The translations under genes were made by a program, and so were the position numbers. The notes below the pieces were generated by a model. That model searched no databases. It worked only from the letters and a program-made list of their open reading frames with translations, and was not told the DNA's origin. 64,000 nucleotides of DNA from Vibrio thalassae. GTDB taxonomy: Bacteria > Pseudomonadota > Gammaproteobacteria > Enterobacterales > Vibrionaceae. The stretch is taken from NCBI RefSeq assembly GCF_900089835.1, contig NZ_OANU01000004.1:1-64000 (forward strand). Reading direction: 5' to 3'. Below, piece by piece: positions 19,411 through 28,993 of this stretch; position 1 is the stretch's first letter, and every line of letters begins with the position of its first letter.

Positions 19411-20919
19411 ATGTGTGGTATTGTTGGAATCGTTGGCTCAACGCCTGTGAATCAGTCTATCTATGACGCTTTGACCGTTTTACAGCACCGTGGCCAAGAT
19501 GCCGCTGGTATTGTTACCATAGAAAGCAATCGTTTTCGTCTGCGTAAGGCGAATGGTCTAGTAAAAGACGTATTTGAAGCGAAGCATATGCAACGCCTCC
19601 AAGGTTGTGTTGGTATCGGTCATGTTCGCTACCCTACAGCCGGTAGCTCGAGTGCGTCAGAAGCTCAACCTTTCTACGTAAACTCACCGTTTGGAATCAC
19701 ACTCGCTCACAATGGTAACTTGACCAACGCTCATGAAGTTCGTGAGAAGTTGTTCGAAAAAGATCGTCGTCATGTCAACACCACCTCTGACTCGGAAGTG
19801 TTGTTAAACGTCTTAGCTCATGAGATTGATACCGTAAAAGGCAATGTGACCTCTGACGATGTATTCAGAGCCGTAACAAACGTCCATCGAACCATCAAAG
19901 GTGCGTACGCTGTAGCAGCAATGATCATTGGGCACGGTATGGTGGCATTCCGTGATCCTAATGGCATTCGCCCGCTTTGCTTAGGCAAGCGTGAAATTGA
20001 AGGTCAAACGGAGTACATGGTGGCGTCTGAGTCGGTCGCTCTTGATGCAGTTGGTTTTGACTTTGTCCGTGATGTGGCTCCAGGTGAAGCGATTTATGTG
20101 ACGTTCGACGGTGAGTTATTTACTCGCCAATGCGCAGATAACCCAAGTCTAAATCCATGTATTTTCGAGTTTGTTTATTTCGCACGTCCTGATTCATTTA
20201 TCGACAAAATCTCGGTCTACAGTGCCCGTGTTGAAATGGGTAAAAAGCTTGGTGAACGTATTCAACAAGAATATGCGGACTTGGACATTGACGTCGTTAT
20301 TCCTATTCCAGAAACGTCATGTGACATTGCTCTTCAGATTGCACAAGCTATCGACAAACCTTATCGCCAAGGATTTGTGAAGAACCGCTATGTCGGTCGT
20401 ACCTTTATTATGCCAGGCCAGCAGCAGCGTAAGAAGTCAGTGCGCCGCAAGCTCAATGCGATTCGTTCAGAATTTAAAGGCAAAAACGTTCTGTTGGTGG
20501 ATGATTCGATTGTCCGTGGAACAACGTCTGAACAAATCATTGAGATGGCACGTGATTCTGGTGCAAACAAAGTCTTTATGGTGTCAGCCGCTCCAGAAGT
20601 TCGTTTCCCTAATGTTTATGGCATCGATATGCCAAGCGCGAATGAGCTTATTGCTCACGGTCGTGATAATGAAGCCATTTGTAAGCAAATTGGCGCAGAT
20701 GCTCTTATTTATCAAACGATTCCAGATCTTATCGAAGCGGTCGGTCTGGGCAATCCAGATGTGAAGTTGTTTGAAGCGTCGGTGTTTAATGGTGAGTATG
20801 TAACTGGTGATATCGACCAAGTCTATCTCGATTTCCTTGACTCACTACGCAGTGATGATGCGAAAACACAGCGAGAGATTCAAGCAGATTTAGCAAACCT
20901 AGAGCTTCATAACGAATAA
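19411..20919 (+). CDS. purF: Amidophosphoribosyltransferase
   Basis: First committed step of purine synthesis: PRPP plus glutamine gives phosphoribosylamine. 502 residues. The N-terminal nucleophile is Cys2 (MCGIVGIVG), exposed after Met removal with no propeptide, as in the E. coli class. The PRPP loop is [13 protein letters not shown] at about 363-375. A GAGGG ribosome site precedes the ATG. It is probably repressed by PurR through the cvpA operator. Confidence 0.97.
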   Translation: MCGIVGIVGSTPVNQSIYDALTVLQHRGQDAAGIVTIESNRFRLRKANGLVKDVFEAKHMQRLQGCVGIGHVRYPTAGSSSASEAQPFYVNSPFGITLAHNGNLTNAHEVREKLFEKDRRHVNTTSDSEVLLNVLAHEIDTVKGNVTSDDVFRAVTNVHRTIKGAYAVAAMIIGHGMVAFRDPNGIRPLCLGKREIEGQTEYMVASESVALDAVGFDFVRDVAPGEAIYVTFDGELFTRQCADNPSLNPCIFEFVYFARPDSFIDKISVYSARVEMGKKLGERIQQEYADLDIDVVIPIPETSCDIALQIAQAIDKPYRQGFVKNRYVGRTFIMPGQQQRKKSVRRKLNAIRSEFKGKNVLLVDDSIVRGTTSEQIIEMARDSGANKVFMVSAAPEVRFPNVYGIDMPSANELIAHGRDNEAICKQIGADALIYQTIPDLIEAVGLGNPDVKLFEASVFNGEYVTGDIDQVYLDFLDSLRSDDAKTQREIQADLANLELHNE

Positions 20920-20926
20920 CTAACAG

Positions 20927-20991
20927 CGAAAAAGACCCCCAATAATTGGTGTCCAATTATTGGGGGCAGTTCAATGCTTTGGTCTTTTTCG
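20927..20991 (+). terminator. Nested double hairpin after purF
   Basis: The inner stem CCCCCAATAATTGG (20936-20949) pairs perfectly with 20953-20966 around loop TGT (14 bp). It is enclosed by an outer stem CGAAAAAGACC (20927-20937) and GGTCTTTTTCG (20981-20991), whose 3' arm holds the T run. The structure is largely symmetric, so it could stop transcription from purF and from the convergent LysR gene. Confidence 0.85.
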
Positions 20992-21022
20992 TCTGATTGT
21001 GAAAAGCAAGATGTTTAAGCAA

Positions 21023-21898
21023 TTAATGAAGTGAGTAATCGATGACGAAATCGATAAATAGGCGCACTTTTTCTGGCAAATGGTCTTTGTGGTTATACAG
21101 CATGTAAATATCGCGAGGGTTAGCGCTCCACTCGGGAAGGATTCGTATTAACTCACCAGTATCGATGTACTCTTTAATCATCACATCGGGCATTAAGGTG
21201 ATGCCTAAGCCCGCGGAACAGGCGCGTCGAACCACATTTAAGCTATTTGCTTCAAAGCGCCCTTTGGTGTTGTTTATTATTGATTCACCACTGGTATTTT
21301 TAAGTTGCCATTTAAGTAATGGTGCGCCTTTCAACAGCCGGTGAGAAGATAGCTCTTCAGCATGTTTAGGTTCACCATTTAACGAAAGGTAGTCAGGGTG
21401 CGCGACAAGAATATCTTTAACAGTACTGATTTTTCGAGCAATTAAGCTTGAATCGCGCTGAGGACCAACACGGAAAATCACGTCCCACTCGGTAGGATCC
21501 AGTTGATCGGCGTGATTGCTCATAGTGAGTTCTAAACTAATGTCTGGATATTTGGACATAAAGTCATTGAACATTGGCATCATCATGCGCTTAGTCAAAT
21601 TAGAAGGCGACGATATCTTTAATTTTCCCGATGCACCTTTACATTCATCGGCAATATCTTCGGTAGTGCTGGTAAGGCGCTGAAGAAGGGGAGAGCACTC
21701 GTTATAGAAGCGTTCACCCGCCTCAGTTAAAGACAATTTTCGTGCGTGACGATTCAGTAAACGAAGATTCAAAGAATCCTCTAGAGCCTGTATACGTCGA
21801 GTAATTGTTGCAACAGGAATCATTGTTTTACGAGAAGTTGCTGTATAACTCCCATTTTCCACAACAAGTCGGAACAGATTTAAATCGTCTAGTTTCAT
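21023..21898 (-). CDS. LysR-family transcriptional regulator
   Basis: 291 residues. The N-terminal winged helix-turn-helix is typical (MKLDDLNLFRLVVENGSYTA, then RRIQALEDSLNLRLLNRHAR). The effector-binding domain (about 90-290) is of the CrgA/DmlR-like subgroup, judged by KISSPSNLTKRMM and ACSAGLGITLMPDVM. Target genes cannot be told from the sequence; it is divergent from the response-regulator gene across 362 bp, so it may control itself or that gene. Confidence 0.9.
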   Translation of the reverse strand: MKLDDLNLFRLVVENGSYTATSRKTMIPVATITRRIQALEDSLNLRLLNRHARKLSLTEAGERFYNECSPLLQRLTSTTEDIADECKGASGKLKISSPSNLTKRMMMPMFNDFMSKYPDISLELTMSNHADQLDPTEWDVIFRVGPQRDSSLIARKISTVKDILVAHPDYLSLNGEPKHAEELSSHRLLKGAPLLKWQLKNTSGESIINNTKGRFEANSLNVVRRACSAGLGITLMPDVMIKEYIDTGELIRILPEWSANPRDIYMLYNHKDHLPEKVRLFIDFVIDYSLH

Positions 21899-22260
21899 AT
21901 ATTCAACTGTTTGTATTAATTGGCTTTTAATATAGCTTACACCTTGTCAAGCTGGCGTGGTTAATTTCAAACGTTTTCCCTAAACATGGTAAGTGCAATG
22001 GAGCAAACTAATTTGATATCAAAGGGTTGTTTGATTTTTTTACCTTTGAGTATTGTATTAAAAAAATTCCCTTAAGGGTACATTTGTATAAAAACGAATT
22101 CGTGCCTACAGTTAAAAGACCTAGGGGTACTTTACTCTGCAACCTGCAGATACAAAAAAAGCATTATTATAACGTGTCCTACGTTACGTAGTTTAATGTA
22201 AACCAAAAAATAATAACAATAAGCTCAATAAGCTCAATAAGTTTTGTGAGGCGTAATTTT
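21899..22260. other. AT-rich intergenic region between LysR and response-regulator genes
   Basis: No gene seen. It holds small dyads (TCTGCA-ACC-TGCAGA near 22140 and CTACG-TTA-CGTAG near 22180) and a 9-bp tandem repeat next to the response-regulator ribosome site. Both promoters must lie here, but I cannot place them with confidence. Confidence 0.6.
22218..22241 (+). repeat. 9-bp tandem repeat (2.7 copies)
   Basis: Unit AATAAGCTC occurs twice and then partially (AATAAG), just before the AGGCG ribosome site of the response-regulator gene. Copy number could vary by slippage and change the leader length. Confidence 0.8.
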
Positions 22261-23358
22261 ATGTCTAATACCGACAGTCAGGCTGCTGTGGCTATACCTA
22301 ATCAGCAACATAGTACAAAAATTATGGTCGTCGATGATGACCCTGTATTTAGAACCGTGACCCGGAGTTTTCTTGAAGCAATCGGTCATCAAGTAACAGA
22401 AGCGGGTGATGGGCTAGAGGCTTTAAAACTACTCAGCATTTCTCAACCAGATTTAGTGCTGTGCGACCTTGCTATGCCATTACTTACGGGCATGGAGTTT
22501 ACCGAAGAAGTGCGAGTTGAATATCCGTCACTGCCCGTTATTGTGATATCGGCAACGGGGGATATGGGCGATGTAGCAAAAGCGCTAAGAATGGGGGTAA
22601 AGGATTTTCTAACCAAACCGATTAGTGACTACAAACATCTGAGCGAATCAATCGATGTTGTTTTAGAAGAAAGTACGCATAGTTGTGAACAATCGGACTT
22701 TGTCCGCCGTTGGTTTCGTACCGACGACTCTGAAGAGGAAGGTTCACTAGAAGAGAAAGAGCTGCATTGGCATCTGCAGTATTTACAACAAAACCCTAAT
22801 GCAGCTAGAGAACTGCTAACAGCATTGCTTCCCGAAAAAGATTCAGCGTTAGGAGCCTGGAGGAGCAGTTATAGGGTGCTGCAATCTGCTAATACGTTAC
22901 CACTAGTGTTCGACTACACTTGGCTGATGAGTGGCCAAATTGCGTTTTATGTGGTGGATGCGTCGTCGAGCGAGAATGGCGGTCTAGCGAGCACTTTGTT
23001 AGTACGCACTCTTTTTGATGACTACGTGAGACGGTTGCATCATAACAGCGTGGATCTTAAAGATTTGGCTAGGAATATCGAAAAAGGCATGCACTGCTCT
23101 GGCGCTGCCAATCCGGTAGAATCTGTATTTGGTGTAATAGACCTCACGGAAGGCAATATTTCGATCCTTCCTGCGGGATTGGCTTGTCGGTGGGAAAATT
23201 CACAAGCTCATTACAATATATCTGGCTCAAATCGTCTAGGAGAGAATTGTTTGAGTAATTTCATGACAAAAGATCTTCCTGTATTCGAGGGGGGGAAGCT
23301 GTCTTTAAGCCGTGTTGGCTCCAGTAGTTTCAGCTGGGAAGTGAAGTTAGCGATTTAG
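22261..23358 (+). CDS. RssB-like response regulator with PP2C-like output domain
   Basis: 365 residues. Receiver domain at about 18-140: acidic pocket VVDDDP, phospho-acceptor Asp at about 69 in LCDLAMP, conserved Lys in FLTKPI. After a linker comes a region with the layout of a degenerate PP2C phosphatase (WLMSGQIAFYVVDASSSENG, and GVIDLTEGNISILPAGLACR), as in RssB, the adaptor that hands RpoS to ClpXP. The metal-binding Asp residues of active PP2C enzymes appear only partly kept. The ATG at 22261 has AGGCG at a good distance; GTG at 22246 is an alternative. Whether it acts on RpoS is inferred from the architecture only. Confidence 0.75.
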   Translation: MSNTDSQAAVAIPNQQHSTKIMVVDDDPVFRTVTRSFLEAIGHQVTEAGDGLEALKLLSISQPDLVLCDLAMPLLTGMEFTEEVRVEYPSLPVIVISATGDMGDVAKALRMGVKDFLTKPISDYKHLSESIDVVLEESTHSCEQSDFVRRWFRTDDSEEEGSLEEKELHWHLQYLQQNPNAARELLTALLPEKDSALGAWRSSYRVLQSANTLPLVFDYTWLMSGQIAFYVVDASSSENGGLASTLLVRTLFDDYVRRLHHNSVDLKDLARNIEKGMHCSGAANPVESVFGVIDLTEGNISILPAGLACRWENSQAHYNISGSNRLGENCLSNFMTKDLPVFEGGKLSLSRVGSSSFSWEVKLAI

Positions 23359-23515
23359 CCTGAGGCTGGTGGCTGTTTTAACATCGGTCTAATAACCACA
23401 CAAAGCGTCTGTTTTTGCTTTAATGTAATTGATATATAGTCAAAGTGTTAAATTGGATGGGAGGCAAAGGCTTCCCATTTTCATATCCACAACAACGATA
23501 GTTAAGAGCGAAGTC

Positions 23516-23647
23516 ATGTCAGATACAGAATTCAAAGAACCATACAACATTTTTTACTTTTTAGGCTTTATTGTAGCATTGCTAATTCCGACGCTTCCCG
23601 CTACTCTGACTTGGATTAGAGTTATGAACGGATATGCGGGTTTTTGA
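23516..23647 (+). CDS. Small membrane protein, 43 residues, coupled to ybaN
   Basis: ATG with an AAGAG site. The product has an acidic/aromatic start (MSDTEFKEPYNIFYF) and one hydrophobic helix (LGFIVALLIPTLPATLTWI). Its stop codon TGA overlaps the TTG start of ybaN in TTGA, so the two are probably translated together. I do not recognise the family. Confidence 0.6.
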   Translation: MSDTEFKEPYNIFYFLGFIVALLIPTLPATLTWIRVMNGYAGF

Positions 23648-24051
23648 CCAATACAATAAGTCCAGTTAAACGTTTCTTTTGGAATGCGTTAGGTGTTGTC
23701 TCAGTCATTTTGGGTGTGGTGGGCATCGTGCTCCCACTTTTGCCCACGACACCTTTTCTGTTGCTTGCTAGTGCAAGCTTTTATCGTGGTAGTCCCCAGT
23801 TCCATGATTGGTTACTCTCTCACCGTAAGCTCGGCCCCATAATCTCAGATTGGGAGCACGAGCGTTGCATTAAACGCTCGGTACGAATTAACGGCGCAAT
23901 TTTCATAGCATTGAGTTTCACGTTGTCCATTATCTTCGTGAATCCTGCATGGCTAAAAATTGCCCTGTTCATTCTATTTATCGGTGTTTTTACCTTCTTT
24001 TTGCGAATTCCTGTGAAACAGCCCGTTGCCGACAACGACGAAAATCACTAA
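23644..24051 (+). CDS. ybaN: YbaN family (DUF454) inner-membrane protein
   Basis: 135 residues, with membrane helices at about 15-45 and 85-115. The family segment LLPTTPFLLLASASFYRGSP, followed by H-x-WLLSHRKLGPIISDW, marks DUF454/YbaN. The TTG start overlaps the preceding stop. E. coli also has ybaN next to apt and dnaX, which supports the call. The function is unknown. Confidence 0.85.
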   Translation: MTNTISPVKRFFWNALGVVSVILGVVGIVLPLLPTTPFLLLASASFYRGSPQFHDWLLSHRKLGPIISDWEHERCIKRSVRINGAIFIALSFTLSIIFVNPAWLKIALFILFIGVFTFFLRIPVKQPVADNDENH

Positions 24052-24184
24052 CATGTGAAGGTTGTGTGCCCACGCTTACTGTGGGCGTTTTAATTTATAC
24101 CTACAGAATGAACGTGCTCGTGATTATTCGCGACAACGTACTCTGATCGTCAGGCATATAAAGACCTTTCCAGAGACCACTACT

Positions 24185-24730
24185 ATGACAATCGACAAAA
24201 TCTCCCAGATTAAAGCAAGCATTAAAAGCATTCCTGATTACCCAAAACCAGGCATTTTATTTCGTGATGTAACGAGTCTTATGGAAGACGCGGCAGCTTA
24301 CAAAGCAACGATTGAAATGCTTGTGGACAAATACAAAGATCAAGGCTTCACTAAAATAGTGGGCACTGAAGCTCGTGGCTTTTTGTTTGGTGCGCCGCTA
24401 GCACTAGAACTAGGTCTGGGATTTGTTCCGGTTCGTAAACCAGGTAAGCTACCACGCGAAACGGTTGCACAATCATATGAACTTGAATATGGCATAGATA
24501 CTCTGGAAATCCACACGGATGCCATTGTGGAAGGTGATAAAGTATTGATGGTTGATGACCTGCTTGCAACTGGCGGAACGATTGAAGCAACAACAAAGCT
24601 CATTCGCCAACTTGGCGGTGAAGTGTCTCACGCGGCGTTTGTTATTAATCTGCCAGAAATTGGTGGAGACAAGCGCTTAGAAGCACTAGGTATCGAAGTA
24701 TATAGCTTGTGTGAATTTGAAGGTCACTAA
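24185..24730 (+). CDS. apt: Adenine phosphoribosyltransferase
   Basis: Purine salvage: adenine plus PRPP gives AMP. 181 residues (E. coli 183). The PRPP-binding motif [13 protein letters not shown] is at about residues 122-134, and the adenine-side segment [13 protein letters not shown] is near the start. The frame is open upstream to 24062, but family length and the [10 protein letters not shown] start favour the ATG at 24185. Confidence 0.96.
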   Translation: MTIDKISQIKASIKSIPDYPKPGILFRDVTSLMEDAAAYKATIEMLVDKYKDQGFTKIVGTEARGFLFGAPLALELGLGFVPVRKPGKLPRETVAQSYELEYGIDTLEIHTDAIVEGDKVLMVDDLLATGGTIEATTKLIRQLGGEVSHAAFVINLPEIGGDKRLEALGIEVYSLCEFEGH

Positions 24731-24743
24731 TTAGGACACCTTA

Positions 24744-26894
24744 ATGAGTTATCTCGCGTTAGCTAGGAAATGGCGACCAAGAAAATTTTCAGAAGTAGTG
24801 GGGCAAACTCATGTCCTCACTGCACTAGAGAATGCACTAGACCAGAACAGATTGCATCACGCTTATTTGTTCAGCGGCACTCGTGGTGTAGGTAAGACGT
24901 CCATAGGTCGTTTGTTCGCAAAAGGGTTAAATTGTGAAACAGGCATTACCTCGACACCTTGTGGAACGTGTTCGACTTGTATTGAGATTGATGAAGGTCG
25001 AAGTGTTGATTTGCTCGAAATCGACGCCGCATCTCGTACCAAGGTTGAAGATACTCGTGAGCTTCTAGATAACGTTCAATATAAACCAGCGAGAAACCGC
25101 TTTAAAGTTTACCTGATCGATGAAGTTCATATGCTTTCGCGCCATAGCTTCAATGCGTTACTAAAAACGCTTGAAGAGCCTCCCGAGTATGTGAAGTTCT
25201 TACTGGCGACGACGGATCCGCAAAAGCTACCGATGACCATTTTGTCTCGATGCTTACAGTTCCACCTTAAGCCGATTACGATTGAAAATATCCAGCAACA
25301 GCTAGAACATATTCTTGAGAAAGAACACGTTCAATCTGAACATCGAGCGCTTGGTTTGCTTGCTCATGCTGCTGACGGCAGTATGCGTGATGCATTGAGC
25401 TTGACCGATCAAGCTATTGCGTTGGGAAATGGCCACGTATCGACGCCAGTAGTCAGCCAGATGCTGGGGACATTAGATACCGCTCAAGCGATTCAAATAT
25501 TGGAATCATTGACGACTGGTGATGCTCCTCAGGTGATGACTAAGCTAGAACAGTTGGCAGAAAATGGCGTAGATTGGGATACTTTGCTCTCTGAGCTTGC
25601 TTCTCAGTTACATAAAATAGCGATGGCACAGGCGTTACCTAGCAGCATTGATGCAGCAAGTGCTGATAGCGAAAAAATCCACCACCTCGCTCGTACACTG
25701 CAAGCGACGGATGTACAGCTTTACTATCAAATTGCTCTTAAAGGCCGACAAGACTTGCCGTTTTCGCCATCTCAGCGTATCGCCGTTGAAATGACGTTGT
25801 TGCGCATGTTGGCGTTTAGACCTAGTACACAACTCAGCGCTAACGATATTACCTTAGCCAATCAATCGGCTGTGGTAAAACCTGCGCTTTCGTCTTCGCA
25901 CAGTATGGCGACGCAGCAAGTTACGCACGGTACGAACACTCAAACGTATGCCGCGCCCGCGCCGCAGTTTGATAATACGCGAGAGCCGTATATTGACACG
26001 TCCGCTGTACCGATGGCGACTCAGGGAACACACTCTGAGCAGAGTCCGAGTGCACAAAGTGAATGGCAAGCTACTCCTTCGCAACACCAACCTCCTCATA
26101 GCAGTGGCGCAAATAGCGCTATGCAAGGTGAGTCGCGACACGAGTTACCAGCGAATGAGCCTGCAAGGCCAGCGGGTGGACTACGTCATCAATTACGCTC
26201 AAAAAGACAATCGGCTTCCCAAGGACAAGCTAATTCGGGGTCAACTCCCGGAAAAAAGCCTAAAGCGTCATCTGAACCCGCCTCTGTAATGGAACGAGTT
26301 GCTCAGAGAACCCAAGGAGGCACTGCACGTACCTCAAATGGTTTAGGTGCCGCTAAAGCAGATACCGAGCAAGTTAAAAAGAATGAACCTTATCAATGGC
26401 GACCTTCAGGTAATGCTGTGGTTAAGGAAACGGCACCAGTCGTAAAACCATCGATGCTTAAAAAGGCGCTTGAGCACGTCAAAACACCGGAAATGGCGCT
26501 GCGATTAACGCAGGAAGCCGCTCAGCAAGATACTTGGGCAGAGCTGATTGAACGTCTAGAGATTGGTAAACTAGTGCAGCAGTTGGCACTCAATTCAGTC
26601 TTCAAAAAAGATGGTTCCTCTATTCAATTGGGACTGCGAGCGACTCATGCGCATTTAAACTCAGATAAGAATCAGTCAGAACTACTTGCAGGGCTTAATG
26701 CCTTATTGGGAGAGGAGTGTCATTTGTCGGTTGAACTCACTGAAGAGGGTACAACACCGCTTGAACTGCGAGAGCGGTTATATCAAGGCAAGCTTTCGGA
26801 GGCAGCGAAGAGCTTGCAAGCAGACCCTAACATACAGTTTATTGTTACAAGGTTTGCCGCAGAGCTAGACGAAGAGAGCATTCGACCTTTATAA
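24744..26894 (+). CDS. dnaX: DNA polymerase III subunits tau and gamma
   Basis: Clamp-loader ATPase; tau also links the polymerase cores and the DnaB helicase. The full product is 716 residues. AAA+ core: Walker A GTRGVGKTS at 45-53, zinc Cys 64, 73, 76 and 79, Walker B YLIDEVHML, and SRC sensor LSRCLQF. A Pro/Gln/Ser-rich linker (about 370-560) precedes the tau-specific C-terminal domain. A frameshift site at 26252-26258 predicts a gamma form of 506 residues. ATG has AGGA 8 nt upstream, 13 nt after apt. Confidence 0.96.
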   Translation: MSYLALARKWRPRKFSEVVGQTHVLTALENALDQNRLHHAYLFSGTRGVGKTSIGRLFAKGLNCETGITSTPCGTCSTCIEIDEGRSVDLLEIDAASRTKVEDTRELLDNVQYKPARNRFKVYLIDEVHMLSRHSFNALLKTLEEPPEYVKFLLATTDPQKLPMTILSRCLQFHLKPITIENIQQQLEHILEKEHVQSEHRALGLLAHAADGSMRDALSLTDQAIALGNGHVSTPVVSQMLGTLDTAQAIQILESLTTGDAPQVMTKLEQLAENGVDWDTLLSELASQLHKIAMAQALPSSIDAASADSEKIHHLARTLQATDVQLYYQIALKGRQDLPFSPSQRIAVEMTLLRMLAFRPSTQLSANDITLANQSAVVKPALSSSHSMATQQVTHGTNTQTYAAPAPQFDNTREPYIDTSAVPMATQGTHSEQSPSAQSEWQATPSQHQPPHSSGANSAMQGESRHELPANEPARPAGGLRHQLRSKRQSASQGQANSGSTPGKKPKASSEPASVMERVAQRTQGGTARTSNGLGAAKADTEQVKKNEPYQWRPSGNAVVKETAPVVKPSMLKKALEHVKTPEMALRLTQEAAQQDTWAELIERLEIGKLVQQLALNSVFKKDGSSIQLGLRATHAHLNSDKNQSELLAGLNALLGEECHLSVELTEEGTTPLELRERLYQGKLSEAAKSLQADPNIQFIVTRFAAELDEESIRPL
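26252..26263 (+). promoter_or_regulatory. Programmed -1 frameshift site in dnaX
   Basis: The heptamer A AAA AAG lies in the same reading phase as the E. coli dnaX slip site (codons GGA AAA AAG). After a -1 slip the next codons are GCC and TAA, so gamma would end one residue after the slip. A GC-rich mini-hairpin (CGGGG...CTCCCG, 26236-26250) lies directly upstream; no clear downstream stem was seen. Confidence 0.8.
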
Positions 26895-27005
26895 AGTTAC
26901 TTTCTCGGCTGTTTGCCATAGCGTAAACCGCCGAGTGACGGGGTTGCAATCTATGAATGCGTCCCCATGTTATTAGTTGAAACATGAATAAACCGAGAGA
27001 ACCCT

Positions 27006-27335
27006 ATGTTTGGTAAAGGTGGTATGGGCAACCTGATGAAGCAAGCCCAGCAAATGCAAGAGCAAATGCAAAAGCTTCAAGAAGAAATCGCTAACATGGA
27101 AGTAACAGGTGAGTCTGGAGCTGGCCTTGTTAAAGTCACCATTACAGGTAGTCACAGCACTCGTCGTGTTGAAATCGATGAAAGCCTAATGGAAGATGAC
27201 AAAGAGATGCTAGAGGACTTGATCGCGGCAGCGTTCAATGATGCGGCGCGTCGTGTCGAAGAAACTCAAAAAGAGAAAATGGCGTCAGTAACTGGTGGAA
27301 TGCAATTGCCACCAGGCATGAAAATGCCTTTCTAA
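27006..27335 (+). CDS. ybaB: YbaB/EbfC family nucleoid-associated protein
   Basis: 109 residues; a small DNA-binding dimer that coats the nucleoid. Typical start [20 protein letters not shown], then [26 protein letters not shown], and a C-terminal [12 protein letters not shown] tail. It lies between dnaX and recR, the usual order. Confidence 0.95.
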   Translation: MFGKGGMGNLMKQAQQMQEQMQKLQEEIANMEVTGESGAGLVKVTITGSHSTRRVEIDESLMEDDKEMLEDLIAAAFNDAARRVEETQKEKMASVTGGMQLPPGMKMPF

Positions 27336-27357
27336 TTGAAGGATTAGAGAACAATTA

Positions 27358-27957
27358 ATGCGTACTAGCCATATGCTGGAGCATTTGATGGAGGCCTTGC
27401 GATGCTTGCCAGGGGTTGGTCCTAAGTCAGCACAACGCATGGCCTTTCATTTGTTACAGCGCGACCGAAAAGGCGGTCTACAACTTGCGGACTCGCTCTC
27501 AAGCGCGATGACAGAAATCGGTCACTGCCAAGAATGTCGAACGTTTACTGAAGAAGAAGTTTGTCATATTTGTAGCAATCCGAAGCGCAAAGAGAACGGT
27601 CAACTTTGTGTGGTAGAGAGCCCAGCGGATATTGCCGCGGTCGAAGCCACAGGACAATTTTCAGGTCGATACTTTGTTCTAATGGGGCATTTATCGCCTT
27701 TGGATGGTATCGGACCAAGTGATATTGGTTTGGACGTTCTCGATTATCGACTACGCCAAGGTGATATTAGTGAAGTCATATTAGCGACCAACCCAACAGT
27801 GGAAGGTGAAGCAACCGCTCACTATATTGCTGAATTGTGTCACGAACACAAGGTATCAGCGAGTCGTATTGCTCACGGCGTGCCGGTAGGTGGAGAGCTA
27901 GAACTTGTCGATGGAACGACGTTATCTCACTCTCTGTTAGGTAGGCAAAAGATCTAG
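27358..27957 (+). CDS. recR: Recombination protein RecR
   Basis: Acts with RecO and RecF to load RecA at gaps. 199 residues. An N-terminal helix-hairpin-helix ([17 protein letters not shown]) is followed by a four-Cys zinc finger ([16 protein letters not shown]), then a Toprim domain ([21 protein letters not shown]) and a C-terminal [15 protein letters not shown] segment, here [15 protein letters not shown]. It lies 22 nt after ybaB. Confidence 0.97.
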   Translation: MRTSHMLEHLMEALRCLPGVGPKSAQRMAFHLLQRDRKGGLQLADSLSSAMTEIGHCQECRTFTEEEVCHICSNPKRKENGQLCVVESPADIAAVEATGQFSGRYFVLMGHLSPLDGIGPSDIGLDVLDYRLRQGDISEVILATNPTVEGEATAHYIAELCHEHKVSASRIAHGVPVGGELELVDGTTLSHSLLGRQKI

Positions 27958-27970
27958 TCTGTTATCGTAG

Positions 27971-27997
27971 AAAGGCGCGTTTAGCGCCTTTTTTTGC
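27971..27997 (+). terminator. recR terminator
   Basis: 8-bp stem AAAGGCGC / GCGCCTTT with loop GTTTA, followed by seven T. Ends the apt-dnaX-ybaB-recR unit. Confidence 0.9.
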
Positions 27998-28061
27998 ATC
28001 TTAAATAGGCAATCAAACGAAGACGGTCTGCGTTGGAGTGGCTAATTTAGCGTGGGCGTTA

Positions 28062-28310
28062 TTAGGTAATTCGCTCGAGTTCAAGAATATTGGCGATTGC
28101 TTTAGCATTTGTGTCACCGCACACATCCGGGCATGCTTTAAAATCATGGCATACTTTCGGTCGTTCAGGTTTGCCAAATAGTTTACATAGATTATTTTCA
28201 TCAAGTTGCACACAGCGAACACCGCTGGGTTTGCCTTTGGGCATTCGAGGAATGGGAGAAGAAATACTGGGAGCGATACAGCACGCGCCACAACCTAGTC
28301 GACAATCCAT
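28062..28310 (-). CDS. YkgJ family cysteine-cluster protein
   Basis: 82 residues. The CRLGCGACCIAPS start carries the Cys cluster of the UPF0153/YkgJ group (putative Fe or Zn binding), and further Cys follow in GVRCVQL, LCKLFG, KVCHDF and CPDVCG. The ATG has an AAAGG site. It is divergent from ycgN, another Cys-cluster protein. The reaction is unknown. Confidence 0.85.
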   Translation of the reverse strand: MDCRLGCGACCIAPSISSPIPRMPKGKPSGVRCVQLDENNLCKLFGKPERPKVCHDFKACPDVCGDTNAKAIANILELERIT

Positions 28311-28469
28311 CTTTTGTAGCCTTTAAATTGAAGGGCTCTGAGTGTAACAAAATTAGTGAGCTTGTACATAATTGAATCGTACCGATGCTGTTGGCAAAAA
28401 ATAGAATACTTGCAGTTTATAGCGACTAGCGGTATAAAACGGCTCCACAGATTCAGAAGGTAACGCAAC

Positions 28470-28907
28470 ATGACCAGTCCATTTTGGGAAACAACACCAT
28501 TAGAGCAAATGAGTGAACAACAGTGGGAATCATTGTGCGATGGTTGTGGTAAGTGCTGTTTACATAAACTGATGGATGAAGACACTGATGAGGTTTACTA
28601 CACCAATGTTGCGTGTAGCTGGCTTAATAGCAAAACGTGTTCATGCAAGGATTACCCGAATCGTTTTCAATCTGGAGAAGAGTGTCTAAAACTGACTCGT
28701 GACAAGATTCATGAGTTTAACTGGCTTCCAGAAACCTGTTCTTACCGAGTGTTATCCGAAGGGCAAACATTGCCAGAGTGGCACCCGTTGATCACTGGTT
28801 CTAAGTCCGCGATGCACGCAGCAGATGAGAGTGTTCGTAATAAAGTGGTGTACGAAATTGATGTCTTGGATTGGGAAGACCATATACAAAACTTGCCTAA
28901 TCGATAA
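28470..28907 (+). CDS. ycgN: YcgN family cysteine-cluster protein (UPF0260)
   Basis: 145 residues; matches the E. coli YcgN layout. Cys cluster [12 protein letters not shown] near residue 23, then [18 protein letters not shown] and CLKLTRDKI; the conserved LPETCSYR and WHPLITG follow. Probably binds a metal or iron-sulfur centre; no reaction is known to me. An AAGG ribosome site precedes the ATG. Confidence 0.9.
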   Translation: MTSPFWETTPLEQMSEQQWESLCDGCGKCCLHKLMDEDTDEVYYTNVACSWLNSKTCSCKDYPNRFQSGEECLKLTRDKIHEFNWLPETCSYRVLSEGQTLPEWHPLITGSKSAMHAADESVRNKVVYEIDVLDWEDHIQNLPNR

Positions 28908-28993
28908 GACCGATACGAGCCCAATTCATTGTTTTTTGTGCAGCTTAAAAGCCAAATTGGTCGCTGCAGCGTGAGGAAATTTTGCTAGCTACG

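Noticed and set aside
24062..24184. Longer N-terminus for apt
   Set aside because: Family length and start fit ATG 24185; the extra part overlaps the ybaN-apt gap and has no likeness.
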